The position numbers and the translations under genes are program-made. Below, piece by piece: positions 57,899 through 64,000 of a stretch of DNA of 64,000 bases. The notes below the pieces were generated by a model, which worked only from the letters and a program-made list of their open reading frames with translations, did not search any database and was not told the origin of the DNA. Position 1 is the first letter of the stretch. Each line of letters begins with the position of its first letter. The stretch lies in contig NZ_AP024585.1 of the NCBI RefSeq assembly GCF_018323885.1, positions 4,216,001 through 4,280,000 on the forward strand, in the 5' to 3' direction. The stretch comes from Citrobacter amalonaticus. Lineage in GTDB: Bacteria; Pseudomonadota; Gammaproteobacteria; Enterobacterales; Enterobacteriaceae.

Positions 57899-58426
57899 TC
57901 AGAACGGGATATCGTCGTCGAAATCCATTGGTGGTTCATTAGACGGTGCTGCTGGGGCAGACTGCTGCTGCGGGCGAGACTGCGCGCCGCCGCTGAACTG
58001 GTTGCCACCCTGTGGCTGCTGAGGTTGACCCCAACCACCCTGTTGCTGCTGACCGCCTGCCGGTGCGCCACCACCCTGACGACCACCCAGCATCTGCATG
58101 GTACCACCAACATTCACCACCACTTCCGTGGTGTATTTCTCTACGCCGGACTGATCGGTCCATTTACGGGTACGCAACTGACCTTCAATGTAGACCTGAG
58201 AACCTTTACGCAGATATTCGCTGGCTACTTCCGCCAGTTTGCCGAACAGCACAACACGGTGCCATTCTGTCTGCTCTTTCATTTCACCGGTCTGCTTGTC
58301 ACGCCAGGATTCGGAAGTAGCCAGCGTGATGTTGGCAACTGCGCCACCATTCGGCATGTAGCGTACTTCCGGGTCCTGGCCCAGATTACCCACGAGAATA
58401 ACCTTATTTACGCCTCTGCTGGCCAT
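57899..58426 (-). CDS. ssb: Single-stranded DNA-binding protein Ssb
   Basis: 175 residues (E. coli 178). The N-terminal OB fold (1-112) starts [20 protein letters not shown] and has the aromatic DNA-stacking residues in the W54 region [20 protein letters not shown]. The linker (115-165) is Gly/Gln/Pro-rich. The acidic C-terminal tip MDFDDDIPF, which recruits repair and replication partners, is intact. Divergent from uvrA across 252 bases. Confidence 0.97.
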   Translation of the reverse strand: MASRGVNKVILVGNLGQDPEVRYMPNGGAVANITLATSESWRDKQTGEMKEQTEWHRVVLFGKLAEVASEYLRKGSQVYIEGQLRTRKWTDQSGVEKYTTEVVVNVGGTMQMLGGRQGGGAPAGGQQQQGGWGQPQQPQGGNQFSGGAQSRPQQQSAPAAPSNEPPMDFDDDIPF

Positions 58427-58573
58427 GATCGAGTCTCCTGAAAACGTTTCTTAATAAGTGTAAACGCGCGATTGTAGCATTACCAATAGCGAATTTACTA
58501 TGTTGCGACGCGGATTCCGCGAAACAACCTCAGCCGGACATTGTTACATAAGACTCTGCGTTTTGCATTCCAA

Positions 58574-58593
58574 TACTGTATATCCATTCAGGT
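58574..58593. promoter_or_regulatory. LexA (SOS) box between ssb and uvrA
   Basis: TACTGTATATCCATTCAGGT contains CTG-N10-CAG with T/A-rich centre; it is one base from the E. coli uvrA box as I recall it (TACTGTATATTCATTCAGGT). It controls uvrA and may weakly affect ssb. Confidence 0.92.
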
Positions 58594-58678
58594 TTTATTG
58601 TGTCATAATTAACCGTTTGTGATCGCCGGTAGCACCCTGCTGCGCCGGGCAAAAAAGCGTTTAATCCGGGAAAGGTGA

Positions 58679-61501
58679 ATGGATAAGATCGAAGTTCGGG
58701 GCGCCCGCACCCATAATCTCAAAAACATCAACCTCGTCATCCCCCGCGACAAACTGATTGTCGTGACCGGGCTTTCGGGGTCAGGCAAATCCTCGCTCGC
58801 TTTCGACACCTTGTATGCCGAAGGGCAGCGTCGTTACGTTGAATCCCTTTCTGCCTATGCGCGTCAGTTTCTGTCGTTAATGGAAAAGCCGGATGTCGAT
58901 CATATTGAGGGGCTGTCTCCCGCCATCTCAATTGAACAGAAATCGACGTCCCATAATCCGCGCTCGACGGTCGGCACCATTACCGAAATCCACGACTACC
59001 TGCGTCTGCTGTTTGCCCGCGTTGGCGAACCGCGCTGCCCGGATCACGATGTTCCGCTGGCGGCGCAGACCGTAAGCCAGATGGTGGATAACGTTCTGTC
59101 GCAGCCGGAGGGCAAACGCCTGATGCTGCTGGCCCCGGTGATTAAAGAGCGTAAGGGCGAGCACACCAAAACGCTGGAAAACCTGGCAAGCCAGGGTTAT
59201 ATCCGCGCCCGTATCGATGGTGAAGTGTGTGACCTCTCCGATCCGCCAAAGCTGGAACTGCAGAAGAAACACACTATCGAGGTGGTGATCGATCGTTTCA
59301 AAGTGCGTGACGATCTCAGCACTCGTCTGGCGGAATCGTTTGAGACTGCGCTGGAGCTTTCCGGCGGGACGGCGGTGGTTGCCGATATGGACGACGAAAA
59401 AGCAGAAGAACTGCTCTTTTCCGCCAACTTCGCCTGCCCAATCTGCGGTTACAGCATGCGCGAACTGGAACCACGCCTGTTCTCCTTTAACAACCCGGCG
59501 GGCGCCTGCCCGACCTGCGATGGGCTCGGCGTACAGCAATATTTCGACCCCGATCGCGTGATCCAGAACCCTGAGCTGTCGCTAGCGGGCGGGGCCATTC
59601 GCGGTTGGGATCGCCGGAACTTCTATTACTTCCAGATGCTGAAATCGCTGGCAGAACACTACAAGTTTGATGTTGAAGCCCCGTGGGCCAGCCTGAGCGC
59701 AAACGTACACAAAGTGGTGCTGTACGGTTCTGGTAAAGAGAGTATTGAATTCAAATACATGAACGATCGTGGCGATACCTCCGTGCGTCGCCATCCGTTT
59801 GAAGGCGTACTGCACAACATGGAACGCCGCTATAAAGAGACGGAATCCAGCGCCGTTCGTGAAGAGTTAGCCAAGTTCATCAGCAACCGCCCGTGCGCCA
59901 GTTGTGAAGGAACCCGTCTTAAGCGCGAAGCGCGCCACGTCTTCGTTGAAAATACCCCGCTGCCGACCATTTCCGACATGAGCATCGGCCATGCGATGGA
60001 CTTCTTCAACAATCTCAAACTCGCCGGTCAGCGGGCGAAGATTGCAGAGAAAATCCTCAAAGAGATTGGCGACCGCCTCAAGTTCCTGGTCAACGTTGGC
60101 CTCAACTATCTGACGCTGTCCCGTTCCGCGGAAACGCTCTCCGGCGGCGAAGCCCAGCGTATTCGACTGGCAAGCCAGATTGGCGCCGGTCTGGTCGGCG
60201 TGATGTACGTGCTGGATGAGCCGTCCATCGGCCTTCACCAGCGCGATAACGAACGTCTGCTGGGGACGCTGATCCACCTGCGCAATCTCGGCAATACCGT
60301 AATTGTGGTGGAGCACGATGAAGATGCGATTCGCGCCGCCGACCACGTGATTGATATCGGTCCGGGTGCCGGCGTCCACGGCGGCGAAGTGGTTGCCGAA
60401 GGTCCGCTGGAAGCGATTATGGCGGTGCCGGAGTCCCTGACCGGCCAGTACATGAGCGGCAAACGCAAGATTGAAGTGCCGAAACAGCGCGTTCCCGCAA
60501 ACCCGGAGAAAGTGCTGAAACTGACCGGCGCGCGCGGTAACAACCTGAAAGACGTGACGTTGACGCTGCCGGTCGGCCTGTTCACCTGCATCACCGGCGT
60601 GTCCGGTTCCGGTAAATCGACTCTGATTAACGATACGCTGTTCCCGATTGCACAGCGCCAGTTGAACGGTGCGACGATCGCCGAACCGGCGCCGTACCGC
60701 GATGTGCAGGGGCTGGAGCATTTCGATAAGGTCATCGACATCGATCAGAGCCCGATTGGACGTACACCGCGTTCCAACCCGGCAACGTACACGGGCGTGT
60801 TTACGCCAGTACGTGAGCTGTTTGCTGGCGTACCGGAATCACGCTCACGCGGCTATACGCCGGGGCGTTTCAGTTTTAACGTTCGCGGCGGGCGTTGCGA
60901 AGCCTGTCAGGGCGATGGCGTAATTAAAGTCGAAATGCACTTCCTGCCAGATATTTACGTGCCGTGCGACCAGTGCAAAGGCAAGCGCTATAACCGCGAA
61001 ACGCTGGAGATTAAGTACAAGGGCAAAACCATCCACGAAGTGCTGGATATGACTATCGAAGAAGCACGTGAATTCTTTGATGCCGTCCCGGCGCTGGCAC
61101 GTAAGCTGCAAACCCTGATGGATGTCGGTTTGACCTACATTCGTCTCGGCCAGTCGGCGACAACGCTCTCCGGCGGTGAAGCCCAGCGTGTGAAGCTGGC
61201 GCGCGAACTGTCGAAACGCGGCACCGGCCAGACGCTCTATATTCTGGATGAACCGACTACGGGTCTGCATTTTGCCGATATCCAGCAATTGCTGGACGTG
61301 CTCCATCAGTTACGCGATCAGGGCAATACCATCGTAGTGATTGAGCACAACCTGGACGTCATCAAAACGGCGGACTGGATCGTGGATCTCGGTCCAGAAG
61401 GCGGTAGCGGCGGTGGGGAAATCCTCGTCTCCGGTACGCCGGAAACCGTGGCGGAATGTGAAGCCTCACACACGGCCCGCTTCCTGAAACCGATGCTGTA
61501 A
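58679..61501 (+). CDS. uvrA: Excinuclease ABC subunit A UvrA
   Basis: DNA damage-recognition ATPase of nucleotide excision repair. 940 residues, as in E. coli. Two ABC modules: Walker [10 protein letters not shown] (about residue 31) and GVSGSGKST (about 640), signatures [12 protein letters not shown] and [12 protein letters not shown], Walker [13 protein letters not shown]. Three zinc modules are visible: CPICGY...[14 protein letters not shown], and CEACQGDG...[10 protein letters not shown]. The SOS box lies 85 bases upstream and a terminator directly downstream. Confidence 0.97.
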   Translation: MDKIEVRGARTHNLKNINLVIPRDKLIVVTGLSGSGKSSLAFDTLYAEGQRRYVESLSAYARQFLSLMEKPDVDHIEGLSPAISIEQKSTSHNPRSTVGTITEIHDYLRLLFARVGEPRCPDHDVPLAAQTVSQMVDNVLSQPEGKRLMLLAPVIKERKGEHTKTLENLASQGYIRARIDGEVCDLSDPPKLELQKKHTIEVVIDRFKVRDDLSTRLAESFETALELSGGTAVVADMDDEKAEELLFSANFACPICGYSMRELEPRLFSFNNPAGACPTCDGLGVQQYFDPDRVIQNPELSLAGGAIRGWDRRNFYYFQMLKSLAEHYKFDVEAPWASLSANVHKVVLYGSGKESIEFKYMNDRGDTSVRRHPFEGVLHNMERRYKETESSAVREELAKFISNRPCASCEGTRLKREARHVFVENTPLPTISDMSIGHAMDFFNNLKLAGQRAKIAEKILKEIGDRLKFLVNVGLNYLTLSRSAETLSGGEAQRIRLASQIGAGLVGVMYVLDEPSIGLHQRDNERLLGTLIHLRNLGNTVIVVEHDEDAIRAADHVIDIGPGAGVHGGEVVAEGPLEAIMAVPESLTGQYMSGKRKIEVPKQRVPANPEKVLKLTGARGNNLKDVTLTLPVGLFTCITGVSGSGKSTLINDTLFPIAQRQLNGATIAEPAPYRDVQGLEHFDKVIDIDQSPIGRTPRSNPATYTGVFTPVRELFAGVPESRSRGYTPGRFSFNVRGGRCEACQGDGVIKVEMHFLPDIYVPCDQCKGKRYNRETLEIKYKGKTIHEVLDMTIEEAREFFDAVPALARKLQTLMDVGLTYIRLGQSATTLSGGEAQRVKLARELSKRGTGQTLYILDEPTTGLHFADIQQLLDVLHQLRDQGNTIVVIEHNLDVIKTADWIVDLGPEGGSGGGEILVSGTPETVAECEASHTARFLKPML

Positions 61502-61506
61502 AAGAC

Positions 61507-61544
61507 AAAACGCCGTTCATCTTCCGCACTGAACGGCGTTTTTT
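61507..61544. terminator. Terminator between uvrA and yjbR
   Basis: AAAACGCCGTTCA...TGAACGGCGTTTTTT, with a 10-base loop; it serves both convergent genes and overlaps the end of yjbR. Confidence 0.92.
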
Positions 61545-61899
61545 ACGGCTGTACCAGCAGCTTGCGTTTCTCTTCCGGCAGCGTATTCACCGCCTGTTGG
61601 TACGAAGCATCCACCAGATAATAAATTTGTGAATCCGGCAGCGAGCCGTCGAGGTAGACGGTGCTCCAGTGTGCCTTATTGAGATGTCGGCTCGGACGCA
61701 CATCACTGTGCTGCTGGCGTAACAATTCCGCCAGTTCGGGGCTGGTTTTCAGAGATACCGCCGGGCGACCTTCCACCTCTTTCACCATGGCAAAGAGCAC
61801 ATCTTCAACTTTGATTTGTGTGGCTTTCCAGTCACTGTGCACACTCTGCTCCGCGCCGATTTTCGCCATGCAGTATTGCAGTAACTCCGAATTGGTCAT
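61543..61899 (-). CDS. yjbR: MmcQ/YjbR-family DNA-binding-like protein YjbR
   Basis: 118-residue cytoplasmic protein of the MmcQ/YjbR fold (double-wing). The start at 61899, MTNSELLQYCMAKIGAEQSV, gives the E. coli length; 14 further upstream residues in frame look spurious. The family core is VEDVLFAMVKEVEGRPAVSL and HLNKAHWSTVYLDGSLPD. The in vivo role is unknown. In E. coli it overlaps or adjoins yjbQ, which is missing here. Confidence 0.93.
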   Translation of the reverse strand: MTNSELLQYCMAKIGAEQSVHSDWKATQIKVEDVLFAMVKEVEGRPAVSLKTSPELAELLRQQHSDVRPSRHLNKAHWSTVYLDGSLPDSQIYYLVDASYQQAVNTLPEEKRKLLVQP

Positions 61900-62025
61900 C
61901 GTTAATCCCCTCGCAAGCGTAATACTCCACTGAAATGTCATCTATTCAGTGTGCAGCAAGACAGCAAAAGGTAAAAGCTGGCAGATCAATTTTGTTTAAA
62001 AAAACAGCAGACGCTCAGCCGCCGG

Positions 62026-62739
62026 TTAATACTCCGAATTTACGATCACCTCTTCACCATACGCACCAGCCTGCGGCAACGGTCTGTAGGTCGAGTTTGA
62101 GGCGCGCAGAATACGGATCCCACGGATGCCCGCATCACGCGCGGCGGTAATGTCGTTATCCGAGTCGCCATAGAACATGCGGATATTTTTATCCTGCAGC
62201 CACTGCGTTTTGGTGTTCTGACCCGGCTTGTCTCCGGCAAAAATCACCGGATTCATATTTGCCGCCGGAATGTGGAAGTTATCTGCCAGCGTTTTCGATA
62301 CGGTCTCGGTTTTGGTCGGCGAACGACCGGTGATAAAAAAGATGCTGTCGCCACGACGGACGTGCATGTCGATCAACTGACGCGCGACCTCTTTTGGAAT
62401 ACTGAACTCATCCCAGCCGTTGTTCATTTTCTCCCAGAATGCCGGGTTCTTCAGATACGCCTCGCTGTCCGGGGACCAGGTTTTCTTTCCACGCCAGAAA
62501 CCAGGACTGGAAAACAGCACAGTATCATCAATATCAAAACCGACGGCCATTGGCGGACGACCGGTCAGCGTGTTTTCGATCTGCGCCACGGAAACCCAGT
62601 GAACAGGAGCTTGTTCCGCGAGTTTCGCAACGTTAGTACCGGGATTTAATGGGGAAGGTGAAGAAGCCAGCGCGCTGGCAGGATGGTTCAACGTGAAAAG
62701 TAAGCAGATGGCGCTCAACGCCAGTGTGATCTTTCGCAT
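62026..62739 (-). CDS. aphA: Class B acid phosphatase AphA
   Basis: Periplasmic Mg2+-dependent HAD-superfamily phosphatase with phosphotransferase activity on nucleotides. 237 residues, the E. coli length. A signal peptide runs to about residue 25 (SALA-SSPS). Catalytic motif I is [14 protein letters not shown], motif [10 protein letters not shown], motif III with K and motif IV as [17 protein letters not shown]. Stands alone between yjbR and tyrB; 85 bases separate it from the yjbR start region. Confidence 0.96.
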   Translation of the reverse strand: MRKITLALSAICLLFTLNHPASALASSPSPLNPGTNVAKLAEQAPVHWVSVAQIENTLTGRPPMAVGFDIDDTVLFSSPGFWRGKKTWSPDSEAYLKNPAFWEKMNNGWDEFSIPKEVARQLIDMHVRRGDSIFFITGRSPTKTETVSKTLADNFHIPAANMNPVIFAGDKPGQNTKTQWLQDKNIRMFYGDSDNDITAARDAGIRGIRILRASNSTYRPLPQAGAYGEEVIVNSEY

Positions 62740-62881
62740 ATTTTTCCCTTTTAAGTCATTTAGTTATGATTTTATTAGTACGACTATTCGACAAACTCTC
62801 TGACCATAACCCCAGCGGCAGATGAAAGGAAGGATTTTCTGCGGTTTAACCCTGGAAAAAGAGGAGGATCACATATAGAAG

Positions 62882-62905
62882 GAAAAAGGCCGGTTCAACC
62901 GGCCT
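62882..62905 (-). terminator. Terminator of tyrB
   Basis: AGGCCGGTTGAACCGGCCTTTTTCC on the minus strand (stem AGGCCGGTT/AACCGGCCT), eight bases after the tyrB stop. Confidence 0.88.
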
Positions 62906-62913
62906 GAGAGGAA

Positions 62914-64000
62914 TTACATGACCGCAGCAAAGGCCTTCGCTACACGCTGCACATTCGCCACGTTCAGACCGGCCACGCACATACGCCCGCTGGCGATCAG
63001 ATAGACGCCAAACTCGTCGCGCAGGCGATCGACCTGAGCCGCGCTTAGCCCGGTGTAGCTGAACATGCCGCGCTGTTGCAGCAGATAGTCGAAATTACGG
63101 CCCGGAATGGTGGCGGTTAGCACGTTCACCAGCTCCTGACGCATGGCCAGAATACGGGTTCGCATTGCCTCCACTTCCGCCAGCCAACTGGCTTTCAGCG
63201 CGTCATCGCCGAGCACCGTCGCGACCACCTGCGCCCCAAAGTTCGGCGGGCTGGAGTAATTACGACGTACGGTCGCCTTCAGTTGCCCCAGTACGCGGCC
63301 TGCGGTGGAGGCATCTTCACAGACGACAGAAAGCCCACCGACACGCTCGCCGTACAGAGAGAAGATTTTCGAGAATGAGTTGCTGACCAGGGCAGGCAGT
63401 CCGGCGCTGGCAATCGCACGGATAGCATAAGCATCATCATCCATACCAGCGCCAAAGCCCTGATAAGCAATGTCGAGGAACGGGATCAGATCATTCGCTT
63501 TCAGGATCTCAATCACCGCATCCCATTGCGCGTGCGTTAAATCCGCACCCGTCGGGTTATGGCAGCAAGGATGCAACAGGACGATACTGCGCGCAGGCAG
63601 CGTTTTCAGGGTCGCCAGCAGATCGTTGAAACGCACGCCGTTGGTGGCATTGTCGTACCAGGGATAGGTGCTGACGGTAAATCCAGCCCCTTCAAAAATC
63701 GCGATATGGTTTTCCCACGTCGGATCGCTGACCCACACGCCGGAATCCGGGAAATAGCGCTTGAGGAAATCGGCCCCCACTTTCAGCGCGCCAGAACCGC
63801 CCAATGTCTGGATCGTCGCCACACGCTGCTGCTGGAGAACCGGATGATCAGCCCCAAACAGCAATGGCGCGATAGTATGACGATAGGTATTCAACCCTTC
63901 CATCGGCAGATACAGCGAAGCGCCGTGCGGCTGCGCGTTAAGACGCGCTTCGGCTTCCGCCACCGCTTTCAACTGCGGGATAATCCCGTCTTCGTTGTAA
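62914..64000 (-). CDS. tyrB: Aromatic amino acid aminotransferase TyrB, 5' end outside window
   Basis: PLP-dependent aminotransferase for tyrosine, phenylalanine, leucine and aspartate. The frame is open to the window edge, so about 362 of 397 residues are visible, beginning in [18 protein letters not shown] (about residue 37 of the family). The PLP lysine is in [20 protein letters not shown]; other contacts are [23 protein letters not shown] (Asn/Asp region) and DIAYQGFG (PLP Asp/Tyr). Met-like starts inside the visible part are internal codons, not the real start. Confidence 0.96.
   Translation of the reverse strand, partial: YNEDGIIPQLKAVAEAEARLNAQPHGASLYLPMEGLNTYRHTIAPLLFGADHPVLQQQRVATIQTLGGSGALKVGADFLKRYFPDSGVWVSDPTWENHIAIFEGAGFTVSTYPWYDNATNGVRFNDLLATLKTLPARSIVLLHPCCHNPTGADLTHAQWDAVIEILKANDLIPFLDIAYQGFGAGMDDDAYAIRAIASAGLPALVSNSFSKIFSLYGERVGGLSVVCEDASTAGRVLGQLKATVRRNYSSPPNFGAQVVATVLGDDALKASWLAEVEAMRTRILAMRQELVNVLTATIPGRNFDYLLQQRGMFSYTGLSAAQVDRLRDEFGVYLIASGRMCVAGLNVANVQRVAKAFAAVM

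Noticed and set aside
59867..60721. 284-residue minus-strand frame antisense to uvrA
   Set aside because: Shadow of a conserved repair gene.

Overview
The window reads as chromosome from a Salmonella/Citrobacter-type enterobacterium. Gene order follows the E. coli 91-93 min region read backwards (eptA-basRS-pmrR-proP-yjcZ-crfC-yjdMN-phnCDEFGHIJKLMNOP-yjdP-fdhF-yjcO-gltP-nrfGFEDCBA-acs-yjcH-actP-yjcE-ghxP-soxRS-pdeC-yjcB-ssb-uvrA-yjbR-aphA-tyrB). It carries REP and ERIC intergenic repeats, a Salmonella-like mgtCBRU operon and a PmrR peptide. Citrobacter is the best guess from the sequence alone; species cannot be settled. No tRNA, rRNA, CRISPR array or prophage was seen.

Layout. 1-3.2 kb: polymyxin-resistance locus eptA-basR-basS (PmrCAB) with the 29-residue PmrR gene convergent to basS behind a PmrA-box-like site. 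3.2-9.7 kb: osmolyte transporter proP, a 2-keto-3-deoxygluconate permease gene inserted relative to E. coli, and the dynamin-like yjcZ-crfC pair. 10.2-22.2 kb: yjdM, yjdN and a complete C-P lyase operon phnC-P with PhoB half-sites upstream and REP or other palindromic repeats in several gene junctions. 22.2-27.1 kb: yjdP, selenocysteine-dependent formate dehydrogenase fdhF with sigma-54 promoter, FhlA-like site and SECIS, yjcO, gltP. 27.5-34.0 kb: nrfABCDEFG for formate-dependent nitrite reduction, in which nrfF carries a REP element at its 5' end. 34.4-38.6 kb: acs-yjcH-actP acetate scavenging.

38.6-45.6 kb is accessory relative to E. coli K-12, where yjcF lies between actP and yjcE: a CidA/CidB(LrgAB)-like pair with divergent LysR regulator, then mgtC-mgtB-mgtR-mgtU preceded by a leader with two short ORFs (mgtM- and mgtP-like). 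Then come yjcE, ghxP (three PurR-like operators), a glutathione S-transferase, the sRNA SraL, soxRS, pdeC and yjcB. A second accessory block (53.6-57.8 kb) sits between yjcB and ssb: an undescribed 36-residue membrane peptide gene, a divergent P2-type cation ATPase, a UspA-family gene and a 3'-truncated IS200 transposase. The window ends with ssb and uvrA sharing a LexA box, yjbR, aphA and the 5'-truncated tyrB; yjbQ, expected between yjbR and aphA, is absent.

Functionally the window joins envelope stress and Mg2+ limitation (PmrAB, PmrR, MgtCBRU), phosphorus scavenging (Phn, AphA), anaerobic formate/nitrite metabolism (FdhF, Nrf), acetate uptake (Acs, ActP), redox stress (SoxRS) and DNA repair (Ssb, UvrA). 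The least described material is the peptide/P-type ATPase/Usp module, the REP-altered start of nrfF, and a possible frameshifted small gene upstream of yjcB. Comparisons with E. coli and Salmonella proteins throughout are from memory, not from a search.
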